In this document: piece after piece, positions 16,063 through 25,700 of the stretch | How the letters are laid out: each line of letters opens with the position of its first letter | Position numbering within the stretch: position 1 is the stretch's first letter | DNA from: Streptomyces monashensis | Lineage (GTDB): Bacteria; Actinomycetota; Actinomycetes; Streptomycetales; Streptomycetaceae | DNA length: 64,000 bases | Direction: 5' to 3' | Assembly (NCBI RefSeq): GCF_001866665.1 | Contig: NZ_MLYO01000033.1 | Location: 1-64,000 of the forward strand | Translations under genes and position numbers: made by a program | Notes under the pieces: model-generated | What the model saw: only the letters and a program-made list of their open reading frames with translations | The model's database searches: none | Told to the model about the DNA's origin: nothing

Positions 16063-18356
16063 GCACGGAGCCGGAGACCACGGAGAAAGCCGGGCCGGGG
16101 ACACCGGACACCCCCGAGGCCCCGGGCGCCGGACCCGCGCCCACGGAGAGCCGTGCGCAGGACGGCGTGAAGGAGGCCGAGGGCGAGGACGGGGGCGACG
16201 GCGCGAGCGAGGCCGGGGCCGAGACCGAGACTGAGACCGAGGACGGTGGGAGCGCCGTCGTCGCCGAGGGCGAGAGCGGCCCGGGCGGGGCCGGCGGTGG
16301 TGGCGGGGCCGGGGCCCAGGTGTCCGAGGCGACGGCCGAGTTGGCCGCTCAGCGCGTCGAGCGGGAGCGGATCGCGCGGCGCAAGGCCGAGAAGGCGGGC
16401 CCGATCGAGAGCGGCGCCAAGCTCAGCGGCACGGCGGCCGACCTGCTCGCCGCGGTCCGGGCGGTGGAGGGCGGCGCGAAGCCCTCGGCCACGGTGTTCA
16501 CCGAGCCCGCACCGGCCCCCCGCCGCCCGGCCCCGGAGCCGGTGCACCGGCCGCAGCCCGCACCGGCCCCGGCCGTCGCGCCCGGCGCCCCCGCGGCGGA
16601 GGCCGTCGAGGCCGTCCGCCGGGTGCTGGCCGAGGGCGGGGCCCCCGAGGCCCTGGCGCCCCAGGTCGCGGCGGCGCTCGGCGAGGGCGCGGACACCGCA
16701 CTGCGCGAGGATCCCTGGCAGCTGCTTCGGATCGGCGGCGTCCGGCCGGAGCAGGCCGACGGCTTCGCCCGGGCCCTGCTCGGCACCGCCTGCGGACCCG
16801 ACGACGAGCGGCGGGGCCGCGCGGTGACCGTCTGGCTGCTGGAGCAGGCCGCCCTCGCCGGACACACCGCGCTGGAGCTGGCCACGCTCAGCACGGCGCT
16901 GGGCCGGCAGGGCGTGCCCGACCCGGACGCGGCGGTGCAGAGCACACTCGCCGAGGCCGAGGCCCTGGCCTTCCAGGACGCCCTGGAGGACACCACCGGC
17001 ACGGCCCCCCGAGGGGCGCACGAGGGTGACGACGAGGGCGAGGAAGAGGAACGGCCGGTCCGTGTCCTCGTCGGCCTGGAGCGCTACGCCCTGGCCGAGG
17101 AGAGCCTCGCCGACGGCCTCGCGAGGCTCGTCAACTCCCTGTCGAAGGAATCCGAGGAGGCCTGGCGCGCGGCGGCCGACGCGGCCCGCGGCGGTGCGGC
17201 CGAGCTGGCCCGCGCGGTCGCCGGGCACGGCCTGGTGCTGCACACCGGCGGGGAGGCGGCCCGTGCCGAACCGGCCGCGCTGCTCGACGCCGCCCGCGCC
17301 GCCGGCCTGCGGGCCTTCGCCGTCTGCCACACGGCCGACGGCCGCCGTCGCCTGGCCGCGCCGGCGGGCCCGCGGTCGAGCGGGGACGCGGCGGAACGCG
17401 GTGTGGGGACGGTGGCCGGGCTGCTGTCCGGCACCGAGGGCCCGGGCCGGGACGCGGACGGCGCCCTGGATCTGGACCTGCTGATCGTGCTCGACGCCCC
17501 GCAGCTCGACGTGGAGAGCGCCGCGATGCTCGTGGAGTCGCTGCCGGACGAGGCCCGGCTGGTGCTCAGCGGTGACCCGGCGGTGCTGTGGTCGGCCGGT
17601 CCGGGCCGGGTCTTCGCGGACCTGCTGGCCGCCCGTGCCTGCCCGCAGGTCGCCTCCCGCGTGCCCGACCCCGGCCCGATCGGCGAGCTGGTCTCCGGCA
17701 TCGGCATCGGTGAGCTGAACCAGGTCGACGCCCCCGGCAAGGAGATCGTCGTCGTCCCGGTGCGGGACGCGGGCGAGGCCGTGCACCGCACGGTCCAGCT
17801 GGTCGCGGACTCGGTGCCGCGGGCGATCGGCGTCCCGGCCGACCAGACCGTCGTGATCACCCCGGGCCACGGCGGCGCGGCCGGCACCCGCACGCTCAAC
17901 GCCGCCCTGAAGGAGCGCCTCAACCCCGGCCCGGGCCGCTTCGGCGGCTTCGACCCCGGCGACCGGATCGCCTACACCCCCGCCCCGGGTCGTACGGTGC
18001 CGGGCGTGGTGGTGAAGGCCGACGCCGACGGACTGCACCTGTCCTGTACGGGCACCCCCGTGATCGTCCCGCGCGAGCGGGTGGAGGGTGCCGTACGGCA
18101 CGGCTGGGCGCTGACCGCGCATCAGGCGGTCGGGGCGCGCTGGCCGGCGGCGGTCGTGGTGCTGCCCGGCGACGCGGCGCAGACGCTCAGCAGACCGTGG
18201 GTGTACACGGCGTTCTGCCGCGCCGAGCGGCATCTGTCCGTGGTCCAAGGGGTGGAGCAGGTCCTGCCGCAGGCGGTCGCGCAGACCCTGGCCAGACCCC
18301 GCACGACCCGCCTGCAGACGCTGCTGCGCGCGCAGGTGCCGTCGGCGGCCGGCTGA
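16059..18356 (+). CDS. RecD2-like helicase homologue with degenerate ATP site
   Basis: A 765-aa protein with the overall order of RecD2/TraA-type helicases but no intact nucleotide-binding loop. Residues 1-110 are acidic and probably disordered. Residues about 190-330 resemble the helix-hairpin-helix region of RecD2 (EDPWQLLRIGGVRPEQAD). The segment equivalent to Walker A reads VLHTGGEAARAEP (about 391-403), lacking G-K-T/S. The Walker B equivalent is LIVLDAPQL (about 476-484). The C-terminal region keeps GWALTAHQAVGARWP (motif V-like) and WVYTAFCRAERHLSVV (motif VI-like, about 714-729). ATP hydrolysis is unlikely. The GTG start overlaps the reductase stop. Confidence 0.72.
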   Translation: MSTEPETTEKAGPGTPDTPEAPGAGPAPTESRAQDGVKEAEGEDGGDGASEAGAETETETEDGGSAVVAEGESGPGGAGGGGGAGAQVSEATAELAAQRVERERIARRKAEKAGPIESGAKLSGTAADLLAAVRAVEGGAKPSATVFTEPAPAPRRPAPEPVHRPQPAPAPAVAPGAPAAEAVEAVRRVLAEGGAPEALAPQVAAALGEGADTALREDPWQLLRIGGVRPEQADGFARALLGTACGPDDERRGRAVTVWLLEQAALAGHTALELATLSTALGRQGVPDPDAAVQSTLAEAEALAFQDALEDTTGTAPRGAHEGDDEGEEEERPVRVLVGLERYALAEESLADGLARLVNSLSKESEEAWRAAADAARGGAAELARAVAGHGLVLHTGGEAARAEPAALLDAARAAGLRAFAVCHTADGRRRLAAPAGPRSSGDAAERGVGTVAGLLSGTEGPGRDADGALDLDLLIVLDAPQLDVESAAMLVESLPDEARLVLSGDPAVLWSAGPGRVFADLLAARACPQVASRVPDPGPIGELVSGIGIGELNQVDAPGKEIVVVPVRDAGEAVHRTVQLVADSVPRAIGVPADQTVVITPGHGGAAGTRTLNAALKERLNPGPGRFGGFDPGDRIAYTPAPGRTVPGVVVKADADGLHLSCTGTPVIVPRERVEGAVRHGWALTAHQAVGARWPAAVVVLPGDAAQTLSRPWVYTAFCRAERHLSVVQGVEQVLPQAVAQTLARPRTTRLQTLLRAQVPSAAG

Positions 18357-18416
18357 CCTCGGCAGATCCCGGTGGTGCCGCGGCGGCTCAGGCCTGCCCG
18401 GCACCACCGGCGGACG

Positions 18417-19124
18417 TCATCGTCTGACGCCCTCGACCTCGTCGTCTGCCGCCGCGTCCGTGTCGTCGTCCGCGTCCGTGTCGTCGACGAACTCGAGATC
18501 CTCGTCGTCGCCGTCCTCGTCGTCGAACACCGCGCTCACGTCGAACCGGCACACCACCCCTTGCGGGTCGATGTGCTCGAACGGCGTCTCCAGCCACTCG
18601 CCGGGTTCCGCGGGCTCGTCCGCCGCGGTGACCCAGAGCGTGGAGTCGCCCTCCTCCAGGCCGAACTCCTTGTGCCGGGAGGCGATCTCGTCCGGTTCGA
18701 ACTCGCCGAAGAGGACGCCCAGTGCGCCGGGGACCGTGCCGGCGGCGCCGTCTGCCGGGCCGCCGGACTCGTCGTACTCCGCCGCCTCGACCCGCTGGGC
18801 CTGCGCGAGCAGCCGCTGGGGTTCCGCGACGGCGTAGTCGCGGCGGATCAGCACGCTGATCGCGTTGGGTTCCTCGGGGCCCGCGTACGGCGGCAGCTCC
18901 TCCGCACCGGGGATCTCAAAGGGTGTGACCTCGTCGTAGCGGTCGTAGAGCAGCTCGTCGTACACCTCGGCGGCCGCGGCGAGCTGGTTGAACGCCTCGG
19001 AGACGGCCGGGTCGTCCTCCCCCGACCTGCGTTCGACCGCCGCCAGATGACGGTCGAGCGCGGTCTTGACCGCCTCGGCGGCGGCACGTACCTCGGCAGC
19101 GGTGGGCTGCGCAGCATCAGACAT
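18417..19124 (-). CDS. Acidic hypothetical protein
   Basis: A 235-aa protein that I do not recognise by name. Residues 1-75 form helices (AEVRAAAEAVKTALDRHLAAVERRSG, AFNQLAAAAEVYDELLYDRYDEVTPFEIPGA). The middle has SVLIRRDYAV and GVLFGEFEPDEIASRHKEFG, and the last 35 residues are almost all Asp/Glu. It looks soluble and has no signal peptide. The ATG at 19124 has no Shine-Dalgarno but TAGCGT lies 7 bases upstream, a leaderless arrangement. It is divergent from the DUF5703 gene, only 47 bases away. Confidence 0.78.
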   Translation of the reverse strand: MSDAAQPTAAEVRAAAEAVKTALDRHLAAVERRSGEDDPAVSEAFNQLAAAAEVYDELLYDRYDEVTPFEIPGAEELPPYAGPEEPNAISVLIRRDYAVAEPQRLLAQAQRVEAAEYDESGGPADGAAGTVPGALGVLFGEFEPDEIASRHKEFGLEEGDSTLWVTAADEPAEPGEWLETPFEHIDPQGVVCRFDVSAVFDDEDGDDEDLEFVDDTDADDDTDAAADDEVEGVRR

Positions 19125-19171
19125 AGTGCAGACGCTATCCGTACCGGGCCCCAGCCCGCACAATAGATGCG

Positions 19172-19360
19172 ATGCCGGAATACGAATTTGTCGACGTGTA
19201 CGTACCTCGCGGGGTCTCCCGCAAGGAAGCCACACGTCTGCTGACGGACCATGCCGAGTACGGACACTGGGAGTTGGACCGACTGAGCCTGATGCGCGAC
19301 GGCAGCCGCAAGGTGCGGTTGCGCCGGCGGATCATCCGCCAGGTGCGCGCCACGTGGTGA
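19172..19360 (+). CDS. DUF5703 family small protein
   Basis: A 62-aa basic protein (MPEYEFVDVYVPRGVSRKEATRLL...) matching the small actinobacterial DUF5703 family in length and sequence. The Arg-rich tail RKVRLRRRIIRQVRATW suggests nucleic acid or membrane contact, but the function is unknown. CACAAT lies 7 bases upstream of the ATG, with no Shine-Dalgarno, so it may be leaderless. A hairpin at 19375-19413 follows the stop. Confidence 0.82.
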   Translation: MPEYEFVDVYVPRGVSRKEATRLLTDHAEYGHWELDRLSLMRDGSRKVRLRRRIIRQVRATW

Positions 19361-19374
19361 GGCCGGACACATGA

Positions 19375-19413
19375 ACGGAGCGGGCCCGGCCGGCATGGCA
19401 GGACCCGCTCCGT
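19375..19413 (+). terminator. Terminator after the DUF5703 gene
   Basis: ACGGAGCGGG (19375-19384) pairs with CCCGCTCCGT (19404-19413) and is followed by TTCCC. It begins 14 bases after the stop codon. Confidence 0.75.
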
Positions 19414-19491
19414 TTCCCGCGCCGTACGGCCCACAGTGCCGTACGCCCCTGTGTTCAATCGGTGTTGACCGTTGCAGGGCCGCGCCGACCG

Positions 19492-20325
19492 CTAGGCGGA
19501 GGCGCGTGCCTTGCGGTACAGCACCACGCCCGCGAGGAGCGCGCCCGCACCGGCCGGCAGCGTGAGGCCGAGCGGCACGTCACTGCCGGTGTGCGCCAGC
19601 TCACCGGTGGTGGGGAGCCGTTCGCCGCGGTCGCCCTGCGCCCGGGCCTGCGAGGCCCCGTGCGGCTCGTGCGCCTGCTGCGCCCCCTGGGGCCCGTGAG
19701 GCGTGTGGCCCCCCTGACCGGGCGGGGTCGTCGGACCTCCCGGATGAGTCGGCTTACCCGGGTGACCGGGGTGACCGGGGTGACCCGGGTGACCGGGATG
19801 GCCCGGGTGACCGGGGTGCCCCGGATGGCCCGGCGGGTTGCCGTTTCCGCCCCCGGGCGGTTGGGTCTGGTGACCGCCGCCGTTGGCACAGTCGTTGCCC
19901 GTGGCGGTGTTACCCACGCCGATGACGTTCACGCTGTTTCCGCAGACGTTCACCGGGGCGTCGACCGGCACCTGCACGGTGTTGCCGGAGCCGACACCGG
20001 GCGAGCCGCCGGTGTGGCCGCCCGCGTGCGAGCCCCCCGAACCGCCGGAGCCGCCCGAGCCGCCGTGGCTCCCGGACGCACCGCCGCGGTTGGCGCACGA
20101 GTTGCCCGCGGACGGGTTGAGCAGTCCGACCACGTTCACGGTGTTGCCGCACACGTTCACCGGTGCGTGCACCGGCACCTGCACGGTGTTGCCGGACAGT
20201 ACGCCCGGCGAGCCGATCGCGGCGCCCGTGGCGCCGGCGTCCGCGTGGGCGTAGCCGCTCGCGGCGGCGATCACCCCGGTCGCGGCGGCCATTGTCATCA
20301 GGCTTTTGCGCGTACCTTGTCGCAT
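19492..20325 (-). CDS. chpC: Long chaplin with cell-wall sorting signal
   Basis: A cell-surface amyloid-forming protein for aerial growth, anchored to peptidoglycan by sortase. The 277-aa precursor has a Sec signal peptide (MRQGTRKSLMTMAAATGVIAAA...AHA). Two chaplin domains follow (about residues 40-80 and 105-145), each with GNTVQVPV..APVNVCGN and two Cys. Then come a Gly/Ser linker, a run of HPG repeats, and the sorting region with LPTTG directly followed by LAHTG, a hydrophobic segment and a KAR tail. ATG 20325 is preceded by GGGGGA. It lies downstream of chpH with a terminator between them. The chpC/chpH pair matches SCO1674/SCO1675. Confidence 0.93.
   Translation of the reverse strand: MRQGTRKSLMTMAAATGVIAAASGYAHADAGATGAAIGSPGVLSGNTVQVPVHAPVNVCGNTVNVVGLLNPSAGNSCANRGGASGSHGGSGGSGGSGGSHAGGHTGGSPGVGSGNTVQVPVDAPVNVCGNSVNVIGVGNTATGNDCANGGGHQTQPPGGGNGNPPGHPGHPGHPGHPGHPGHPGHPGHPGKPTHPGGPTTPPGQGGHTPHGPQGAQQAHEPHGASQARAQGDRGERLPTTGELAHTGSDVPLGLTLPAGAGALLAGVVLYRKARASA
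19756..19834 (-). repeat. Nine-base tandem repeats encoding HPG in chpC
   Basis: About eight near-identical 9-base units (CACCCCGGT-type on the coding strand) encode consecutive His-Pro-Gly triplets. They form the wall-spanning stalk between the second chaplin domain and the sorting signal. Repeat number probably varies between strains by slippage. Confidence 0.85.
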
Positions 20326-20370
20326 GCTGATTCCCCCCTGCCTTCGCTTCATTTTCGAACGAGAAGGCCA

Positions 20371-20409
20371 GTCGGCCCCGGAGCGCATGGAGCGCACTCC
20401 GGGGCCGAC
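20371..20409 (-). terminator. Terminator of chpH
   Basis: GTCGGCCCCGGAG (20371-20383) pairs perfectly with CTCCGGGGCCGAC (20397-20409) around a 13-base loop. It lies 35 bases beyond the chpH stop and before chpC, so most chpH transcripts should not reach chpC. Confidence 0.8.
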
Positions 20410-20443
20410 GGCTTGTCGCGCACGCCCCTTCAGGGAGCCTGCG

Positions 20444-20677
20444 TCACTTGTTGAGGCAGGTGTTGCCGAAGGCGGGGTTCAGGAGCCCGATCACGTTGAT
20501 CGTGTTGCCGCACACGTTCACCGGGACGTGGATGGGCGCCTGAACGACGTTGCCGGAGACGACTCCCGGGGAGTGCACGGCGGCACCCTGAGCACCGGAG
20601 TCGGCGACAGCCAGGCCCGCGCCCGCGAGAACCAGCCCACCGGTGGCAGCCGCAGCAGCGACGACCTTCTTGATCAT
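20444..20677 (-). CDS. chpH: Short chaplin ChpH
   Basis: A small secreted hydrophobic protein (77 aa) that assembles into surface amyloid on aerial hyphae and spores. The signal peptide is MIKKVVAAAAATGGLVLAGAG up to AVAD. The mature part is one chaplin domain: SPGVVSGNVVQAPIHVPVNVCGN, then GLLNPAFGNTCLNK with the two conserved Cys. There is no sorting signal, as in the short chaplins, with which ChpC-type proteins cooperate. The ATG at 20677 has GAGGAGGAAG upstream. A BldN-like promoter (20730-20757) lies upstream. Confidence 0.94.
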   Translation of the reverse strand: MIKKVVAAAAATGGLVLAGAGLAVADSGAQGAAVHSPGVVSGNVVQAPIHVPVNVCGNTINVIGLLNPAFGNTCLNK

Positions 20678-20729
20678 TACTTCCTCCTCATTGGCAATGT
20701 GGTCCCAAGCTGCTGGGATCACGTCACTT

Positions 20730-20757
20730 GTAACGAGGAGGGAGTAATGGAGCTACG
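20730..20757 (-). promoter_or_regulatory. Putative BldN (ECF sigma) promoter of chpH
   Basis: On the minus strand CGTAGC (20757-20752) and CGTTAC (20735-20730) are separated by exactly 16 bases. From memory, BldN promoters read CGTAAC-N16-CGTTGA, so each hexamer differs at one or two positions. The predicted start gives a leader of about 46 bases containing a TCCCA/TGGGA hairpin. Chaplin genes are known BldN targets. Confidence 0.55.
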
Positions 20758-20825
20758 AGCTTATGGTCGCATTCACCCTTCTCAGTCGGTGTCGTACGCG
20801 CGCCCGATTACTCCAGGGCAGGGCA

Positions 20826-22151
20826 TCACGACGCGTCGATGAACCGGTCCAGCACCCGCACGCCGAACTGCAGGCCGTCCACCGGCACCCGCTCGTCCAC
20901 ACCGTGGAACATGCCGGCGAAGTCCAGCTCCGGCGGCAGCTTCAGCGGGGCGAAGCCGAAGCCGCGGATGCCGAGGTCGTCGAAGGACTTGGCGTCGGTG
21001 CCGCCGGAGAGCATGTAGGGGATGGCCTTGGCGGTGGGGTCCTCGGCGAGCAGCGACGACTGCATGGCCTCCACCAGCGCGCCGTCGAAGCCGGTCTCGA
21101 CGGCCTTGTCGGCGTGCACGTCCTCGCGCCGGACGTGCGGGCCGAGCAGCCGGTCGAGGTCGCCGAGGAACTCCTCCTCGTAGCCGGGCAGGAACCGTCC
21201 GTCGATGTGCGCGGTGGCCTCGCCGGGGATGACGTTGACCTTGTAACCGGCGTTCAGCTGCGTGGGGTTGGCCGTGTTGCTGAGGGTGGCGCCGATCAGC
21301 TTGGCGATGCCGCCGAGCCGGGCGAGGGTGGCCTCCATGTCCTCCGGGTCCAGCTCGGTGCCGAGCGCGTCGCCCAGCTCGTCGAGGAAGGCCCGGGTGG
21401 TCTTGGTGACCCGTACCGGGAATTTGTGCCGGCCGACCCGGGCCACAGCCTCGGACAGCTCGGTGATGGCGTTGTCCCGGTGGATCATCGAGCCGTGCCC
21501 GGCGGTGCCGGCCACGGTCAGCTTCATCCAGTGCATGCCCTTCTCGGCGGTCTGGATCAGATAGAGCCGGCGCTGCTCGTTCACGGTGAAGGAGAAACCG
21601 CCGACCTCGCTGATGGCCTCGGTGACGCCCTCGAACAGCTCGGGGTGGTGGTCGACGAGGTACCGGGCGCCGTACGTACCGCCCGCCTCCTCGTCCGCGA
21701 GGAACGCGACGACGATGTCGCGCGGCGGCCGGCGCCCGCTCCTGAGCCGGTCCCGGACGACCGCCAGGGTCATGGCGTCCATGTCCTTCATGTCGACGGC
21801 CCCGCGCCCCCACACGCAGCCGTCGGCGACCTCGCCCGAGAACGGGTGACGGGTCCAGTCGTCGGCGTTGGCCGGTACGACGTCGAGGTGGCCGTGGATC
21901 AGCAGCGCCGGCCGCGACGGGTCCTCGCCCTCGATACGGGCGACCGTGGAGGCGCGGCCCGGGTGCGACTCGTAGATCTTCGGCTCCAGCCCGACCTCGG
22001 CCAGCTTCTCGGCGACCCACTCGGCGGACGCCCGCTCGCCGGGGCCCGAGTGGTCGCCGTAGTTGCTGGTGTCGAACCGGATCAGCTCGCGGCAGAGGTC
22101 CACGACCTCGTCCTCGCCGGTGACGCTCCTGGCCGTGTCCGTCTCGCTCAC
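20826..22151 (-). CDS. M20 family metallopeptidase
   Basis: A 441-aa zinc peptidase or deacylase of the M20/ArgE/DapE class. The metal sites are in LIHGHLDVVPA (His and catalytic Asp), GRGAVDMKDMDA (bridging Asp), FLADEEAGG (general-base Glu-Glu) and the C-terminal MFHGVDERVPVDGL (His). The dimerisation domain sits at about residues 190-310 (GTAGHGSMIHRDN). It is cytosolic with no signal peptide. I use the GTG at 22151 (VSETDTARSVTGEDEVVDLC) because GGGAGGAA precedes it; the frame is open further upstream. The substrate is not assignable. Confidence 0.9.
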   Translation of the reverse strand: MSETDTARSVTGEDEVVDLCRELIRFDTSNYGDHSGPGERASAEWVAEKLAEVGLEPKIYESHPGRASTVARIEGEDPSRPALLIHGHLDVVPANADDWTRHPFSGEVADGCVWGRGAVDMKDMDAMTLAVVRDRLRSGRRPPRDIVVAFLADEEAGGTYGARYLVDHHPELFEGVTEAISEVGGFSFTVNEQRRLYLIQTAEKGMHWMKLTVAGTAGHGSMIHRDNAITELSEAVARVGRHKFPVRVTKTTRAFLDELGDALGTELDPEDMEATLARLGGIAKLIGATLSNTANPTQLNAGYKVNVIPGEATAHIDGRFLPGYEEEFLGDLDRLLGPHVRREDVHADKAVETGFDGALVEAMQSSLLAEDPTAKAIPYMLSGGTDAKSFDDLGIRGFGFAPLKLPPELDFAGMFHGVDERVPVDGLQFGVRVLDRFIDAS

Positions 22152-22365
22152 GCGATTCCTCCCGCTGTCACTGCTGGTGGGTCCCCTCATCCTCTCTCCG
22201 GTCCCGCCTCCGGCCCAAGACGGGGCACGGCCCGACATACGCCGTTCATGCGGCACGGCCCCGGGAACGGGGGGTGATCAGCCATCCCCGAAAGCCTGGT
22301 AATGTTTCCTTCGTCGCCGCGAGGGAAACCCCGCCGAAAGGGATCCTTCGCACGACAGACACCTT

Positions 22366-22453
22366 GTCCGGGTGGCGGAATGGCAGACGCGCTAGCTTGA
22401 GGTGCTAGTGCCCTTTATCGGGCGTGGGGGTTCAAGTCCCCCCTCGGACACCA
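22366..22453 (+). tRNA. tRNA-Leu (anticodon GAG)
   Basis: A class II tRNA with encoded CCA. The acceptor arms GTCCGGG and CTCGGAC pair (one G-T). The anticodon stem CTAGC/GCTAG encloses loop TTGAGGT with anticodon GAG, reading CUC leucine codons. The long variable arm (TGCCC...GGGCG) is typical of tRNA-Leu, and the T-loop is GTTCAAG. The terminal ACCA ends at 22453. Confidence 0.96.
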
Positions 22454-22472
22454 CAGTGAGGGCCTCTGTCGA

Positions 22473-22498
22473 TCAGGGGCCCTTTCGCATGCCCCTGA
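22473..22498 (+). terminator. Terminator after tRNA-Leu
   Basis: TCAGGGGC (22473-22480) pairs with GCCCCTGA (22491-22498) around a 10-base loop, 20 bases after the tRNA. Confidence 0.6.
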
Positions 22499-22725
22499 GC
22501 GGGTCCGCGCACCGGTCGGCGCCCCAACTGCCCCTGATTGTCCGCTCCTTGGCGGTGTGTGGGACATGTCTCGTGCGGCGTGAGGAGTCCCAGCTCAGCG
22601 GCCTCGGACCGACGTCGTCCCGCCCACCGGTACGGCCCTCCCGAGTGGCCGGAACCGGAGGCGGCTCCTAGCGTCGGAGTAAAATCTTCGGTTTGTGACT
22701 TCGGCCGGACCGACGTGAGGACCCG

Positions 22726-25700
22726 ATGGCAGCCATAGACGAGAGCAGTGCTCTCGGCCTGCTCGACGAAGAGATCCGCACGGAGTTCGGCGACCGGGCC
22801 CGCTTCTCGGCCGGGCCCGCCGGGTCGCCGCGCACGCTGGTGGACGTCTTCGACGCGACCGTGCGGGCCCACCCGGACGAGCCCGCGCTGGACGACGGTA
22901 CGACGTGTCTCAGCTACCGGGCGCTGGCCGGTGAGGTCGAGCGGGTGCGGCGGCGGCTGGCCGAGGCCGGGGTCGGGCTCGGGGACCGGGTCGGCGTGCG
23001 GGTGCCGTCGGGGACCAACGAGCTGTACGTCGCGATCCTCGCCGTGCTCGCCGCCGGTGCCGCCTACGTCCCCGTCGATGCCGAGGACCCGGACGAGCGG
23101 GCCGAGTTGGTGTTCGGGGAGGCGGACGTACGGGCGGTCGTCGGGGCCGGGTGCGCCGTCAGCGTGCAGGGCGGCGCCGGCGGCTCCGCTGCCGCGCGGC
23201 CCGGGACCGGGCACGACGCGTGGATCATCTTCACCTCCGGGTCGACCGGTAGGCCCAAGGGCGTCGCCGTCTCGCACCGCAGCGCCGCCGCGTTCGTGGA
23301 CGCCGAGGCGGCCCTGTTCCTCACCGAGGAGCCGATCGGGCCCGGGGACCGGGTGATGGCGGGGCTGTCCGTCGCCTTCGACGCCTCCTGCGAGGAGATG
23401 TGGCTGGCCTGGCGGTACGGCGCCTGTCTGGTGCCGGTGCCCCGGTCGCAGGTCAGGAGCGGTGCCGATCTGGGTCCGTGGCTGGTCGAGCAGGAGATCA
23501 CGGTCGTGTCCACGGTGCCGACGCTGGCCGCGCTGTGGGAGCCCGAGACCCTGAACGACGTACGGCTGCTGATCTTCGGCGGTGAGGCGTGCCCGCCCGA
23601 GCTGGCGCAGCGGCTGGTCACCGAGGGGCGCGAGGTGTGGAACACCTACGGGCCGACCGAGGCGACAGTCGTGGCCTGTGCCGCCCTGCTGACCGGCGAG
23701 GAGCCGATCCGGATCGGGCTGCCGCTGAACGGCTGGGAGCTGGCCGTCGTCGACGACGGCGGTGAGCCCGTGGCCATGGGCGACAGCGGGCAGCTCGTGA
23801 TCGGCGGGGTCGGGCTCGCGCGCTATCTCGACGCCGAGAAGGACGCGGAGAAGTACGCGCCGCTTCAGTCGCTGGGCTGGGAGCGGGCCTACCGGAGCGG
23901 GGACCTGGTCAAGGCCGAGTCCGAGGGGCTGGTCTTCCTCGGGCGGGCGGACGAGCAGATCAAGCTCGGCGGGCGGCGGATCGAGCTGGGCGAGGTGGAT
24001 GCCGCGCTCCAGGCGCTGCCGGGCGTCGCGGGGGCCGCCGCCGCCGTGCGCACCGCCCGCAGCGGCAATCAGCTGCTCGTCGGGTACGTCGTCACGCAGG
24101 ACGGCTGGGACCACGCGGCCGCCGTCGAGAAGCTGCGGGCCGAGCTGCCCGCCGCGCTCGTACCGCTGCTCGCGCCCGTCGCTGAGCTGCCGACCCGGAC
24201 GTCCGGGAAGGTGGACCGGAACGCGCTGCCGTGGCCGCTGGAGGGCGTCGAGACGCCCAAGGCGGATCTGTACGGCACCGAGGCCTGGCTCGCCGAGCAG
24301 TGGACCGAGGTGCTGGGCATCCCGGTGACCGGCGCCGCCGACGACTTCTTCGCGATCGGCGGCGGCAGCCTCGCCGCCGCCCAGCTCACCACCCGGCTGC
24401 GCACCCGCTACCCGAGCGCCGCCGTCCTCGACATCTACCAGCAGCCCACCCTGCGCAAGCTGGCCCGGCGGCTGGAGCAGTCGGGCGAGGACGACGGCGC
24501 CGAGCGGACCGTGGCTCCGGTGCCCGTCCGCGCCCAGGTCGTCCAGGTGCTGCTGCTCCTTCCGCTGTTCACGCTGCTCGGGCTGCGCTGGACGCTCGTC
24601 CTAGCCGCCGTCGGCAACGTGCTGCCCGGGTACGCCTGGCTGCCGACCGCCCCCTGGTGGCTCCTCGCCGTCGGCGGGCTGCTGTTCTTCACCCCGCCCG
24701 GCCGGATCGCGCTCGCCGCGGGCGGGGCGCGGCTGCTGCTGCGCGGGCTCGTACCCGGGCGGTATCCGCGCGGCGGGAGCGTGCATCTGCGGCTGTGGGC
24801 GGCCGAGCGGCTGGCCGAATGCAGCGGGGCGACCACGCTGACCGGCTCCTGGCTGGAGCGGTACGCGCGGGCGCTGGGCGCCAGGATCGGGCCGGACGTG
24901 GACCTGCACTCGCTGCCGCCGGTGACGGGCATGCTCAGGCTGGGCCGGGGCGCGGCCGTGGAGTCCGAGGTCGACCTGTCCGGGTACTGGCTGGACGGCG
25001 ACCGGCTGGAGGTCGGCGCGGTCAGGGTGGGCGCGCACGCCACCGTCGGCACCCGCAGCATGCTCTTCCCGGGCGCCCGCGTCGGCAAGCGCGCCGAGGT
25101 GGCGCCCGGCTCGGCGGTCGGCCGGCAGGTCCCGACCGGCCAGCGCTGGGCGGGCGCGCCCGCGGTGAAGCTGGGCAAGGCCAAGCGCAACTGGCCGAAG
25201 GAGCGCCCGCAGCGGGGCACGTACTGGCGGGTGATGTACGGGCTGACCGGGCTCGCGCTGAGCGCGCTGCCGCTGGTCGCGGGCGTGGCCGCGCTGCTGG
25301 TCGCCGGGCTGTTCGTGGCGCCGGGCGACTCCGCGGGCCGGGCTCTGCGCGGGGCCGCGCAGGCCCTGGTGCCGGCCACGCTGGCCTACGGGCTGGCGTA
25401 CGCGCTGCTGATCCTGGTCGCCGTACGGGCGCTGAGCCTCGGCCTGCGCGAGGGCACGCATCCGACGCACAGCCGGATCGGCTGGCAGGCGTGGACCGTG
25501 ACACAGCTGATGGACCGCGCGCGCGAGACGCTGTTCCCGCTGTACGCCGGGCTGGTCACGCCGGTGTGGCTGCGCATGCTCGGGATGCGGATCGGGCGGG
25601 GCGCCGAGGTGTCGACCGTGCTGGCGCTGCCGAGCCTGACCACCGTCGGCGACGGGGCGTTCCTCGCCGACGACACGCTGACCGCGCCGTACGAGCTGGG

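Noticed and set aside
19756..19834. A CRISPR-like array
   Set aside because: The short repeats have no spacers and encode His-Pro-Gly triplets within chpC.
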